A stretch of DNA of 64,000 nt, from positions 238,606 through 302,605 of the forward strand of contig NZ_UWPJ01000017.1 in assembly GCF_900606115.1 (NCBI RefSeq), written 5' to 3'. Under the pieces are notes generated by a model. It saw only the letters and a program-made list of their open reading frames with translations. It did no database searches and was not told the DNA's origin. A program made the translations under genes and the position numbers. Below, piece by piece: positions 1-9,700 of the stretch; within the stretch, counting starts at the first letter, position 1; the number at the start of each line of letters is the position of its first letter. This stretch comes from Pigmentiphaga humi. GTDB lineage: Bacteria > Pseudomonadota > Gammaproteobacteria > Burkholderiales > Burkholderiaceae_B.

Positions 1-573
1 GTGGTCCTGGCCCGGCTGCTGAACCGGCTGGCCGAAGTCGCTCCCCACGTGCGCATCGAAGTCAAGGACCTGGATCCGGACACGCCCCGGCGGCTGGAGT
101 CCGGCGAGGCCGACCTGGCCATGGGCTTCACGCTGAGCATGCAAGCGGGTTTTCACCAGCAGAAGCTGTTCACCGAGCATTACGTATGCCTGGCCCGCGC
201 GGGCCATCCGCGCATTCGCCGCAAGCTCACGCGCACCCAGTTCCTGGAGGAATCGCACGTGTCGGTCATTACCACCGGCACTGCGCACTGGATGCTGGAC
301 AAGGCCATCGAAGACGCCGGCATCAGCCGCAAGATCGCCCTGTGGGTGCCCTCGTTCCTGGGGCTGGAAGAAGTCATCGCCAAGACGGACCTGGTGGCGC
401 TCGCCCCCATCCACCTGGCCAAGCTCATCTCCGCCCACGGCGCCGTCCAGTATTTCGACGTGCCGATCGAACTGCCTTCCTACCTGGTGCGCCAATACTG
501 GCACGACCGTTATCACAAGGATGCCGGCTGCCGCTGGCTGCGGGCCACCGCGGCCGATATTTTCCGCGATTGA
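1..573 (+). CDS. LysR-family transcriptional regulator, C-terminal part (cut by window edge)
   Basis: This is the last 190 residues of a LysR-type regulator. What remains is the effector-binding domain, an alpha/beta periplasmic-binding-protein-like fold. The N-terminal helix-turn-helix lies outside the window, so the GTG at base 1 is almost certainly an internal valine and not a start. The end (RQYWHDRYHKDAGCRWLR, then a short tail) is typical of LysR proteins that control aromatic or organic-acid catabolism in Burkholderiales. It lies 113 bp upstream of, and points toward, an amidohydrolase and a Bug receptor, so it may regulate them. The ligand cannot be told from the sequence. The family call is firm. 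Confidence 0.85.
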   Translation: MVLARLLNRLAEVAPHVRIEVKDLDPDTPRRLESGEADLAMGFTLSMQAGFHQQKLFTEHYVCLARAGHPRIRRKLTRTQFLEESHVSVITTGTAHWMLDKAIEDAGISRKIALWVPSFLGLEEVIAKTDLVALAPIHLAKLISAHGAVQYFDVPIELPSYLVRQYWHDRYHKDAGCRWLRATAADIFRD

Positions 574-686
574 CCCTGGCGGGCCGGCCGGCAATTTCGG
601 CTTTGCCAATACGGTCGATAGCCGGGGGTTTATGGACATGCGCCCGGTCCGCTCCTAAAGTCGCACGCTGACAAGAAGGAGACTCC

Positions 687-1646
687 ATGGCCAACGCCCA
701 TCGCATCGACGTCCACACCCACATGATCCCCGACTTCTACCGGCAGGCCGCCATCGACGCCGGCGCCGTGCCGGCGCAGGGCCGCTACCCCAACTGGTCG
801 CCCGAACTGGCCTTGAAGATGATGGAGGCCAACGACATCGCCACGCTGATCACCTCGGTGGCCTATCCGGGTTTCCTGTTCGGCTCCCTGGACGAGGCGG
901 CCCGGCTGGCGCGGCGCTGCAACGAGTTCGCGGTCGAGATCGGCGAGAAGTGGCCGGGCCGCTTCGGCGGCTTTGCCAGCCTGCCCATCCAGGATCCCTT
1001 CGATCTGGACCGGGGCCGCGAAGAAATCGCCTACGCCCTGGACACCCTGAAGATGGACGGCGTGATGCTCTTCGCCAGCTATGGCGAGAAGTTTCTCGGC
1101 GATGCCGTCTTCGATCCGCTCATGGAAGAACTGAATCGGCGCAGCGCCGTCGTTTTCATCCATCCCACCTATCACCCCAGCAGCAAGAAGATCGATCTGC
1201 CTTTCCCGGGGTTTCTGGTCGAGTACTTGTTCGACACGACCCGTGCCGCGGTCAACATGCTTTATGCCGATACGCTGGGACGCTATCCGAACATCAAGTT
1301 CATTCTCGCCCATGCCGGCGGCACGCTGCCGTACATCTCATGGCGCGTGGCCGTCTCGCCCACTATCGATCGCCGCCTGCCCCAGTGGTCCATCGAAGAG
1401 GTGTACGCCAAGCTGCGCCTGTTCTGGTACGACACCGCCCTGTCACCCACCGCGAGCACGATGGGCTCGCTGCAGGAAGTCGCGGCGCCTGACCGCATTC
1501 TGTTCGCCACGGACTGGCCGATGGCCGGAGAGACCGGCACCGTCGAATCCGTACGCAACCTGGCCGCGCTGGACATCGGCCAGGAACGCCACGCAGCCAT
1601 CAATCGCGGCAACGCCCTGAAGCTCTTCCCCAAGTACGCGCGCTGA
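687..1646 (+). CDS. Amidohydrolase-2 family protein, ACMSD-like decarboxylase
   Basis: This 319-residue TIM-barrel metalloenzyme resembles 2-amino-3-carboxymuconate-6-semialdehyde decarboxylase, 5-carboxyvanillate decarboxylase and gamma-resorcylate decarboxylase. Visible metal and catalytic positions are the N-terminal HxH in IDVHTHMIP (about residues 8-12), the His in FIHPTYH (about 160), the His in LAHAGG (about 210) and the Asp in ATDWPM (about 275). An AAGGAG-type ribosome site lies just before the ATG. The gene is followed 23 bp later by a Bug solute receptor, so the pair probably takes up and decarboxylates or hydrolyses a carboxylated aromatic or similar acid. The substrate is not identifiable. 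The family is well supported and the reaction is inferred. Confidence 0.85.
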   Translation: MANAHRIDVHTHMIPDFYRQAAIDAGAVPAQGRYPNWSPELALKMMEANDIATLITSVAYPGFLFGSLDEAARLARRCNEFAVEIGEKWPGRFGGFASLPIQDPFDLDRGREEIAYALDTLKMDGVMLFASYGEKFLGDAVFDPLMEELNRRSAVVFIHPTYHPSSKKIDLPFPGFLVEYLFDTTRAAVNMLYADTLGRYPNIKFILAHAGGTLPYISWRVAVSPTIDRRLPQWSIEEVYAKLRLFWYDTALSPTASTMGSLQEVAAPDRILFATDWPMAGETGTVESVRNLAALDIGQERHAAINRGNALKLFPKYAR

Positions 1647-1669
1647 TCCGCCGTTCACCGGAGACCATC

Positions 1670-2635
1670 ATGAACAAACCCCGACTGCTGCTTGCGGCAG
1701 CCTGCGCCGTGCTGCTGCACGCCGGCCCCGCCCGGGCCGCGTATCCCGAACGTCCGGTCCGCATCATCGTGCCCGTGGCGCCTGGCGGCACGCTGGATAC
1801 CGTGGCGCGCCTCGCGGCCGAATATATGCGAGTCCATCTGGGCGGGACCTTTCTGGTCGAGAACAAGCCGGGCGGCAATACCGAGATCGGCGCCGCCTTC
1901 GCCGCCGCCGCCGCGCCCGACGGCTATACCCTGTTCGTCAATTCCGACTCGCTGGTTACCTCGGCGGTGGTCAGCAAGACCGGCAAGATCGATCCGGTGA
2001 AGAGCTTCGCCCCCGTGTCCCTGCTGATATCGTCGCCGGGGGTGCTGGTGGTGCGGCCGGGCCTCGGCGTCAAGTCGGTCAAGGAGTTCATCGAGGCCGC
2101 CCATGCCAAGCCCCTGAGCGTGGCCTCCACCGGCACCGGTACGGCGAGCCAGTTCACCGGCATGCTGTTCCGCCAGCGCATGTCGCTGGAATGGACCGAC
2201 GTGCCCTATAGCGGTTCGGGTCCCGCGGTCAACGACATGCTCGGTGGCCACGTGGACGCCATCTGGGCCATGGCCGCGCCGCTGCTGCCCCACATCCGCA
2301 GCGGCAGGATGACTGCGCTGGCGGTTACTTCCAGGCAGCGCTCGGACCAGCTGCCCGGCATCCCGACAGTGGACGAGAGTACGGCGCCCGGCTTCGTGGT
2401 GGAGAACTGGACCGGCCTGTTCGCGCCGGCCGGCACGCCGCCCGCCGTCATCGATACGCTTTCCGATGCCATGGCGAAGATGATGAAGGATCCGAAGCAG
2501 GCAAAGCTGATCACCGAAATGGGCTTCGAACCGATAGGCAGCAAGCCGGCGGTGCTGGCGGACGAGATCCGGCAAAGCTTGCCGAAATGGCAGGAGGTGG
2601 CGGCGCGCAGCGGACTGGTGAAACCGGCGCCATAA
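1670..2635 (+). CDS. Bug/TctC-family periplasmic solute-binding protein
   Basis: This is a 321-residue exported receptor of the tripartite tricarboxylate transporter type. It starts with a signal peptide (MNKPRLLLAAACAVLLHAG, cleavage probably after ARAA). It then shows the family hallmarks YPERPVRIIVPVAPGGTLD, a VENKPGGNTEIG loop, [10 protein letters not shown] and a C-terminal MGFEPIGS. Such proteins usually bind mono- or dicarboxylates or aromatic acids in the periplasm and hand them to TctAB, but no tctA or tctB is present here. It is probably cotranscribed with the preceding amidohydrolase (23 bp apart), which suggests that its ligand is that enzyme's substrate or a relative of it. Confidence 0.93.
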   Translation: MNKPRLLLAAACAVLLHAGPARAAYPERPVRIIVPVAPGGTLDTVARLAAEYMRVHLGGTFLVENKPGGNTEIGAAFAAAAAPDGYTLFVNSDSLVTSAVVSKTGKIDPVKSFAPVSLLISSPGVLVVRPGLGVKSVKEFIEAAHAKPLSVASTGTGTASQFTGMLFRQRMSLEWTDVPYSGSGPAVNDMLGGHVDAIWAMAAPLLPHIRSGRMTALAVTSRQRSDQLPGIPTVDESTAPGFVVENWTGLFAPAGTPPAVIDTLSDAMAKMMKDPKQAKLITEMGFEPIGSKPAVLADEIRQSLPKWQEVAARSGLVKPAP

Positions 2636-2683
2636 GCCGACCGCGCCGCTCAGCGGCGGCGCGGAAAATCGGGGCCGGCAGCG

Positions 2684-2998
2684 TCAGGGGATGTCGCGCA
2701 CTTCCACATCGATGATGTCGTTGCGGCGGATCCGGCTGTTGTAGCCGCCGCGCGCGGCCTGGCTGCGGCTGCGGCCGGCCTCGGCAGGGGCTGCCGGCTC
2801 GCCGAAGCCCCAGCGGCCCTGCGAGCGTTTCCAGTAGGTCTGCGCGGCGAAGGGCTTGCCCCGCAGTCTGGCTACGACATAGACGATAGCGAGGGCCACG
2901 GCCGTCGAGACGACCAGGACGGCTGCCATGATCATCCCGAGCAGGGCGATGCCGGCGACGAGAACGGTGCGCAGCAATTTGGCGATGGTGTCAGTCAT
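2684..2998 (-). CDS. Small membrane protein of unknown function
   Basis: This 104-residue protein has one long hydrophobic stretch (about residues 8-42, possibly a hairpin or one long helix, LVAGIALLGMIMAAVLVVST). A basic cytoplasmic-looking tail follows, ending NDIIDVEVRDIP. The ATG at 2998 was chosen because it begins just before the membrane segment. An in-frame extension back to 3226 reads as Pro/Arg-rich noise and runs into the upstream gene. It lies 157 bp downstream of the CNNM/CorC-type gene on the same strand and may be cotranscribed with it. I do not recognise a named family. Confidence 0.65.
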   Translation of the reverse strand: MTDTIAKLLRTVLVAGIALLGMIMAAVLVVSTAVALAIVYVVARLRGKPFAAQTYWKRSQGRWGFGEPAAPAEAGRSRSQAARGGYNSRIRRNDIIDVEVRDIP

Positions 2999-3155
2999 GA
3001 GAGGGCGTGGTGCCGGGTGGCTCCGGCGGCTGCGGTAAAAGCGGTTGGGCGGTGGCTGCGGGGAAAAAGTTCCCGGCAGCCGAGGCGCGGACGGATGCCC
3101 GAGAAGGCGCATTGTGCGGCAATGTCCTGGACAATGCGGGCGTTCGTACGGGTTT

Positions 3156-4469
3156 TCAAGAGGGTTCTTGGGGTAATTCGGGATCCGCGATGCGCTGGGC
3201 GATGACCTTGTCGATGCGTTTGCCATCCATATCGACGACTTCGAAGTTCCAGCCCGCCCAGTCCACTTTCTCGCCGGTGAGCGGGATGCGGCCCAGCAGC
3301 AGCATGAGCATGCCCGACAGGGTGTGATAAGTGCCGGAGTCGCCTTCGGGCAGATGTTGCAGGCCCAGCATGTCTTCCACTTCGTGGACGTCGAGCAGGC
3401 CGTCGAGCAGCCAGGAGCCGTCTTCGCGCTGCACGGCCGAGGACTCTTCCGGCGCGGCCGAGGTGTGGAATGCGCCGACGATGGCCTCCAGAACGTCGCG
3501 CAGCGTGACCAGCCCCTGGACGTCGCCGTATTCGTCCACGACCAGCGCCGTCTGGGTATGGGAGTCGCGGAAATTCTGTACCAGTTCGGTGCCGGTGAGC
3601 GTCTCGGGTACGTAGAGCACGGGTGTGAGGCGGGCGGTCAGGTCGAGCGGTTCGCCCGCCATCAGTTGCGCCAGCAGGTCTTTGGCGCGCACGAAACCGA
3701 TCACGTCGGAGAGGTCGTTGCGCACGACCGGAAAACGCGAGTAGTGGGAGCTTTCGATCTTGCCCTGCGAGGCTTCCAGCGGGGAATTGACGTCGAGGTA
3801 GACGATGTCCGAGCGCGGCACCATCAGCGACGAGAGGCGGCGCTCGTCCAGCCGGAACACGTTGCGCACCATTTGCTGCTCGGCATGTTCGAAGATGCCG
3901 GCGGTGGCGCCTTGCGCCATCAGGACCTGGATCTCTTCCTCGGTGACGAGATGGTCGTTGTTCTCCTTGGCGCCCATCAGCCTGAGCACGTTGTCGGTGG
4001 CCAGCGACAACAGCTTGACGAAGGGCGTGGCGACCCACGAGAGCACCCCCATCGGCCGGGCGATGAGCCCGGCAATGGTGTCGGCATGCATCTGTCCCAG
4101 GCGCTTGGGCACCAGTTCGCCAATGATGATGGACAGGAAGGTGATGACGATGACCACCAGGGTCAGCGCGATGGCGCTGGCAGCCTGCGCCAGAGAGGGC
4201 ACGTGCTGGCGGATGGTCTCGGCCAGCGGCTGCGCGAGCGCGCCTTCGCCGACGATACCCGTCAGTATGCCGATCGAGGTGATGCCGATCTGTACGGTGG
4301 AGAGGAAGCGCGTCGGGTGTTCGGCCAGTTCCAGGGCCGCGCGGGCCTTGGGGTCGCCATCGTCGGCGCGCTGCTGCAGACGGGACTTGCGGGCGGTGAC
4401 CACGGCAATTTCGCTCATGGCGAAGATGCCGTTGGCGATGAACAAAATCAGAAGTAAGCCAATTTCCAT
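3156..4469 (-). CDS. CNNM/CorC (HlyC) family transporter-associated membrane protein
   Basis: This 437-residue protein has the standard three-part layout. A DUF21/CNNM membrane domain with about four transmembrane helices comes first (residues 1-190, starting MEIGLLLILFIANGIFAMSE). A pair of CBS domains follows (about 210-330, with LMVPRSDIVYLDV and ALVVDEYGDVQGLVTLRDVLE). The C-terminal CorC/HlyC transporter-associated domain (about 345-430) contains WLLDGLLDVHEVEDML. Members are linked to Mg/Co homeostasis and are often misnamed hemolysins. The gene is divergent from tamA across a 445 bp spacer. Transport activity is inferred from the family. Confidence 0.9.
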   Translation of the reverse strand: MEIGLLLILFIANGIFAMSEIAVVTARKSRLQQRADDGDPKARAALELAEHPTRFLSTVQIGITSIGILTGIVGEGALAQPLAETIRQHVPSLAQAASAIALTLVVIVITFLSIIIGELVPKRLGQMHADTIAGLIARPMGVLSWVATPFVKLLSLATDNVLRLMGAKENNDHLVTEEEIQVLMAQGATAGIFEHAEQQMVRNVFRLDERRLSSLMVPRSDIVYLDVNSPLEASQGKIESSHYSRFPVVRNDLSDVIGFVRAKDLLAQLMAGEPLDLTARLTPVLYVPETLTGTELVQNFRDSHTQTALVVDEYGDVQGLVTLRDVLEAIVGAFHTSAAPEESSAVQREDGSWLLDGLLDVHEVEDMLGLQHLPEGDSGTYHTLSGMLMLLLGRIPLTGEKVDWAGWNFEVVDMDGKRIDKVIAQRIADPELPQEPS

Positions 4470-4914
4470 TTTTTCAGGCGGACCTGGTCAAGCGTGCGTG
4501 TTCCGTCATTTTGTTGGAAAACCCCCTGTACGCCTGCGAAACCGGCCTTATCTGGCCGAATTTCCCCCGCCCTGTATTGAGATGAGACCGTAGCATAGCC
4601 GACGGCGGCCATAATCCAAATCGGCAATGCTACTTACCTCCTGTTTCGCTCTGGTCGACGGGCCGCGGCGCCAGGCGCAGCTAGGGCGCCGGGCGATCCG
4701 CTATGCTTGAAGGTGCGGCACCCTCTGCCCGCTTGCGCGGGCCCCCCCGAGGGGGCGGCGCTGGCGGACCGGCGGGGCCGGATCCGCGGCGCCTGGATCA
4801 ATGGGCTGCGCGGGGAGCAACTGGTGGGTAACCGAACCAATACGGCGTAAGTGTCATGAGTTTGTCTGTCGAACGGGTCCAAGCAGTGTCGAGGGTGCCA
4901 TTTTTTCCCGGTTG
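4470..4914. other. Intergenic spacer between the CorC-type gene and tamA
   Basis: This 445 bp divergent region must hold the promoters of both flanking genes. No clear -35/-10 pair was found by eye. Its right half (about 4727-4797) contains a GC-rich repeat copy described separately. No convincing small ORF is present. An open frame that extends tamA leftwards to 4801 has no good start context and was not used. Confidence 0.5.
4727..4797 (+). repeat. GC-rich intergenic repeat, copy A
   Basis: The unit has a CCCCCC-GA-GGGGG core followed by GGCGCTGGCGGACCGGCGG and a GGATCCGCGGC tail. It closely matches the reverse complement of copy C (19521-19604), sharing GGCGGNGCTGGCGGACNGGCGG and the ATCCGCGG tail. 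It lies in the spacer upstream of tamA. The exact edges are uncertain. Confidence 0.65.
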
Positions 4915-6786
4915 ATGCGCCTGTCCAGGCCGCGCTCGTTCTTCTCCCGGCTGCCGCTGGCATCGGTGCTGCTTTGCGCGCTGCTGGCGCGCGAGGCGCT
5001 GGCAGCCAAGCCCGAGGTCACCATCGATCCGGGCGGCCTGCCCGCCAGCGCGCTGGAGGCGGTCACGCGCGCCGTGGACAGCATGGCCGAGATGGCCGAC
5101 GACCAGGATGGCGGCGAAGGCATGCGCCTGCGCCGCCGTGCGCGCGAGGCGACGCAGGATGCGCTGGCCACCGAAGGCTACTTCTCCGCACAGGTGGAGC
5201 TGGAGGCCGGCACCGACGTCGCCGGGCCGACCTGGGACATCTCCATCACGCCCGGCGAACGCACGACCATCGAAACCGTGGACATCACGTTCATGGGCGC
5301 CATCGCCGATGCCGGCTACGCGGAGCGCGCGGAAGCCCTGCGCCAGGGCTGGGAACTGCAGGCCGGCAGCCCCTTTCGCAACAGCGAATGGGAAACGGCC
5401 AAGCGCAATCTGCTGGATGCGGCCTCCGAGCGGGATTTCCCGGTGGCGCGGCTGGTGGAGACGGCGGCCGACATCAATGCCGACCGGGCCAGGGCGGCCC
5501 TGCACGTCCGCCTGGACAGCGGTCCGGCCGTGCGCCTGTCCGGCGTCGAAGTGCATGGCCTCAAGCGCGTGCCCCCCGGCGTGGTCGAGCGCTACGTGCG
5601 GGTGACGCCGGGCGAGCCCTACGACCGCAGCCGCATGGTCGGCTGGCAGCAGACGCTGTCGGGGTCGCCGTTCTTCTCCGGCGCCAAGCTCGACGTCGAC
5701 CGCCGCGGGCTGACGCCCGACGCCGACGAGGATCCGGCGCTGCTGCCCGAAGGGCTGGACAAGGAACAGACCCGTACCGAGCAGGCCTATCGCGGGCCGC
5801 AGTTCCTGGAGTTGCCGGTGCTGGCCGAAGTGGTGGAGTCGCGGCCGCGCCGCATGAGCGTGGCGCTGGGCATCGACGACGAGGCCGGACCGCGCATCGA
5901 AACGGTCTATCGGCAGAACGTGGTGCTGGGCCATCCCTTCGAACTCGAGGCCGGCCTGCGCCTGGACCGGCTGCGCAAGCTGGGCTATGCGGATATCCAC
6001 CTGGCGCCCAATGAAAACGGCTTTCGCGACAGCTTCGGCGTGCTGGCCCAGGATTCCGATATCCAGGGCCTGCACGTACGCAGGCTGGCGGTCGGCGCGA
6101 TCCGCGCCAAGACCTATCCGTCCAGTATCGCCAGCCGGGTCGAATACGAGACCCGCTACGGCGCGCGGCTGGCCCACGAGCTGACCGACATCGACGGCTA
6201 CAACTCCTATACCACCAGCACCGCAACGGCGACGGCCGAGCTCATCCGGCGCGACGTCAACGACAAGTACGACCCCCGCGAAGGTTCGCTGATCGCGCTG
6301 GGAGGAGGGGTGGGCGCGGCGCTGGACGGCGGCAACCATTTCAACCGCCTGAGCCTGCGCGGGCAATACTGGTGGTCGCCGTCCAAGCGCGACGTCGTGA
6401 CCGTGCGCGGGGAAGTCGGCCGCCTGTGGGCCCAGGACATCAACCGGGTACCGGACGATTTCTCGTTCCGCACCGGCGGCGCGCGCACGGTGCGCGGCTA
6501 CCGCTACCTCGGCCTGGGGCGCGAGGTCGGCAACGCCGTGCTGGGCGATTCCGTGCTGTTCGTGGCCAGCGTGGAAGGCACGCATTATTTCGACGACCGC
6601 TTCGGCGCGGCGGTGTTCGTGGATACCGGCAACGTCGCCTCGCGTTTTTCCGATATGAAACTGGCCACCGGCGTGGGCGCCGGCCTGCGGGTGAAGACGC
6701 CGGCCGGGCCGCTCAGCGTGGACCTGGCCTACGCCTTGCGCGATAAGAACATCCGCCTGCACTTTTCGCTGGGAGTCGCATTTTGA
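4915..6786 (+). CDS. tamA: Translocation and assembly module outer-membrane protein TamA
   Basis: TamA is an Omp85-family outer-membrane protein that works with the inner-membrane-anchored TamB to insert autotransporters and other beta-barrels and to move lipids. From the ATG at 4915 (623 residues) there is a good signal peptide (MRLSRPRSFFSRLPLASVLL, cleavage after EALA). POTRA-type modules fill about residues 35-290, and a 16-strand barrel follows with the Omp85 signature GGARTVRGYRYLGLG. The protein ends in a terminal aromatic residue (LGVAF), the usual outer-membrane insertion signal. An in-frame ATG at 4801 would put 38 non-signal-like residues in front, so it was rejected. Its stop overlaps the tamB start. 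Confidence 0.92.
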   Translation: MRLSRPRSFFSRLPLASVLLCALLAREALAAKPEVTIDPGGLPASALEAVTRAVDSMAEMADDQDGGEGMRLRRRAREATQDALATEGYFSAQVELEAGTDVAGPTWDISITPGERTTIETVDITFMGAIADAGYAERAEALRQGWELQAGSPFRNSEWETAKRNLLDAASERDFPVARLVETAADINADRARAALHVRLDSGPAVRLSGVEVHGLKRVPPGVVERYVRVTPGEPYDRSRMVGWQQTLSGSPFFSGAKLDVDRRGLTPDADEDPALLPEGLDKEQTRTEQAYRGPQFLELPVLAEVVESRPRRMSVALGIDDEAGPRIETVYRQNVVLGHPFELEAGLRLDRLRKLGYADIHLAPNENGFRDSFGVLAQDSDIQGLHVRRLAVGAIRAKTYPSSIASRVEYETRYGARLAHELTDIDGYNSYTTSTATATAELIRRDVNDKYDPREGSLIALGGGVGAALDGGNHFNRLSLRGQYWWSPSKRDVVTVRGEVGRLWAQDINRVPDDFSFRTGGARTVRGYRYLGLGREVGNAVLGDSVLFVASVEGTHYFDDRFGAAVFVDTGNVASRFSDMKLATGVGAGLRVKTPAGPLSVDLAYALRDKNIRLHFSLGVAF

Positions 6787-9700
6787 GTCCGCCTGCCGCC
6801 CAACGTCCGCCCGTGCCTCCGCGACGCCGCCGCCGTTGGCCGTGGGTATTGGCGGGCGGCCTGGCGCTGGCCGCAGCGGCATTGGTGGGCGCGGCGGCCT
6901 GGGTCGCGACGACTGCCCCGGGCGCGGCCTGGGCGCTGCGCACCGGGGTGGCGCTGGCGGGCGGTACGGCGCAGGTCGACGGACTGCGCGGATCCGTGGC
7001 CGGCGGGCTGGAGATCGAGCGCCTGGAGGTCCGCCTGCCCGCGGTCGACGCGGATGTGGAGGGCCTGCGCCTGGCGGTGGCATGGCGCGCCTTGCGCGGC
7101 ATGCGCCTGCACGTGAGGGAACTGGCGGCGCAGCGGGTGCGGCTGGGCTTGCGTCCTTCCGATGAACCGGACACCCCGCTCGCCTCATTGCGCCTGCCGC
7201 TGGCGGTGGACGTGGACAAGCTGGCCGTGGGCGAGCTGGTCATCGACAACGACGGCGAGCGCCTGCCGGTGACCCTGGCCGGACTGGACATGCGCGCCGG
7301 GTCGTCCGGCGCCGAGCACCGGATCCTGCTCGCCAACCTGCAGGTCCAGGCGCCGCAGGCGGTGGCGACCCTGCGCGGCGAGGCCCGCCTCGGAGCGGAC
7401 GCGCCGTTTTCCGTACAGGCGTCCATGCACGCCGTGGGCCGCCAGCAATCGCATGGCTTCGACCTGAATGCGACCGCCACGGGTTCGCTCGAGCAACTGG
7501 ATTTCTCGCTGCGCGGCGACGGCGCCGGCGTGGGGGTGGATGCGAGGGGCCAGGCGGCGCTGTTGGCCGGATTTCCGCTGCGCGGCCTGAACCTGCATTT
7601 GAAGGGCATCGATCCGTCCGCCTGGGTGGCGGGCGCGCCCGAGGCGAACCTGGGCCTGGACGCCGAACTGGCCATCCGCCCGGATTCGGACCCGCTCATC
7701 CTCGAAGGGCCCATCACCTTGCGCAACGCCGCCGCGCGGCCGCTCGACAAGAACGGCGTGCCGGTGTCCGCGGTCGCCGCGCAATTGAGCGTGCCGGTCG
7801 AGACCTTCGAGCGGCTCGACCTGGGGGCGCTGACCATCGACCTGCTGGGCGGCGGCAAGCTGCAGGGGCAGGTCGCGTGGCGCCGCGCCGATGCGCCGGA
7901 CGATGCCGTGGGCAACCTGGACGGCAGGCTCGAGGTGCGCAACCTCGATGCCTCGAAGCTGCATGGCGCGGCGCTGCCCACGCGCATGGGCGGCACCGTG
8001 GCTTTCAAGGCGGATGCGGCGGTCCAGTCCGTCCAGGCGAGCCTGGCCGATCGCTCGCGCGAGCTGCCGCTCGCGCTCAAGCTGGCCGCGCGCGTGCAGG
8101 AGCAGGTGGTGCACCTCACCCAACTCGAATTGGCGGCGGGCGAGGCGCGCGCGCAGGGCCAAGGGCAATTGCAGCTGGACGATCCGGGCCGCTTCGCCGC
8201 GGAACTGAAGCTGGACCGGTTCGACCCGGCGCGATGGGTGCGCAGCTCGGTCATGCCGCCTGCCCGGGTTTCCGCCCGGGTGGAATTGAAAGGCGCGCTC
8301 AAGCCGCAGCCCCAGGGGAGCGCGGTGCTGAAGATCGACGAGGGCAGCCGGTGGAACGGCGAGCCGCTCGACGGCCGCCTGGACCTGGCGTTCGCCGGCG
8401 CCCGGATCGGGCATATCGATGCGGCGCTGGGCGCGGGCAGCAACCGGCTGAGCGCCAAGGGCGCCTTCGGCCATGCGGGCGACCGGCTCGTTTTCGACGT
8501 GCAGGCGCCGCAACTGGCGAAGCTGTCTGGGTTGCTGGGCGGGCGCCTCGCAGCGCGCGGCACGCTGGGTGACACGCTCGATGCGCCCATGCTGGACATG
8601 ACGCTGGATGCGGGCGAACTGGCGCTGCCGGGCGGCGTCCGGGTCGCCCGCGGGCAAGGCCGGGTCGACCTGGGGGCGGCCAAGCCCGCCGCGACGGCCC
8701 GTTCCCGCCAGGCCGGCGGTTTCGCCGCGGCGCCGGCGGACATCGACCTGCGCCTGGAAGGCGTAAGCGTTTCCGACGCGCCGCAGGCCACCATGCGCCA
8801 GGGCACGCTGCGCCTGCAAGGCACCATGGCCAGCCACGAAGGTTCGGTAGAGGCCGAGTTCGTTCCCGCCGACCAGTCCGCCCCGGCGACGCTGGCGGTG
8901 CGTTTCGATGGCGGCTGGAGCGAGGGCGGCGGCAAGGCGCGCGATGCGCTGGCCGGCTGGCGCGGCACGATATCGGCGTTCGACCTGGCGCGGCCGCCGG
9001 TGGGCCTGTCGCTGCAGGCGCCGCTGGCGCTGAGCTACCTGCCCGGTGCCGCGGCGCCCCAGTGGCAATGGGAGGCCGGTGCGGCGCAGGTGGCCCTGAG
9101 TCTGCCCGGCGGGCAGCGCGGCATGCTGATCCACGACGGTTCGCGCGGCGGCGACGGCCGCTGGGAATCGCGCGGCCGGGTCGAGGGGCTGGCCTGGGCG
9201 CCGGATCTCACCATGGACGCGCTGGCGGGAAAAACGGTGCCGGCCGACCGCGTAGTCGTGCTGGATGCGGACTGGAATGTGCGCTTTGCCGGCGCGCTGC
9301 AGGGCGACGTGGCGATCCGGCGCCGCGGCGGCGACCTGTGGGTCCCGGGCGAGCCGCCGTTCCCGCTCGGCCTGCGTACGCTGGATCTAAACGTGCGCGC
9401 CGTGCCCGACGGCAATGACGGCCGCAGCCGCGTGACGCTGCAAGGGATGGTCGAGGGCGAGCGCCTGGGCAGTGTCCGCGTCGACGGCCAGGCGGGCGTG
9501 GTGGCGCGCGGCGGCTCGGTGGCGCTGGATCGGGACCGGCCCGCTCAGGCGCAGGCGCAGGTCGATATCTGCGACTTGAGCTGGGTGAGCCTGTTCACTG
9601 GCGACGCGGTAGAGCTCGGCGGCCGCGTGGCCGGGACGGTGCAGGTGGTGCAGCAGGGGGGGCAATGGCGCGCCAGCGGCGGCCTGCAGGGCGACGGAAT

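Noticed and set aside
2641..2664. Terminator between the first Bug gene and the small membrane protein gene
   Set aside because: CCGCGCC/GGCGCGG can pair, but an A-tract on the plus strand follows, and on the minus strand the Ts precede the stem, so neither gene has the stem-then-U order.
2999..3226. N-terminal extension of the small membrane protein
   Set aside because: The extension is Pro/Arg-rich without hydrophobic or conserved content and overlaps the neighbouring gene's end.
4798..7188. 796-residue open frame antisense to tamA/tamB
   Set aside because: It is Pro/Arg/Ala-rich shadow sequence opposite two well-supported genes.
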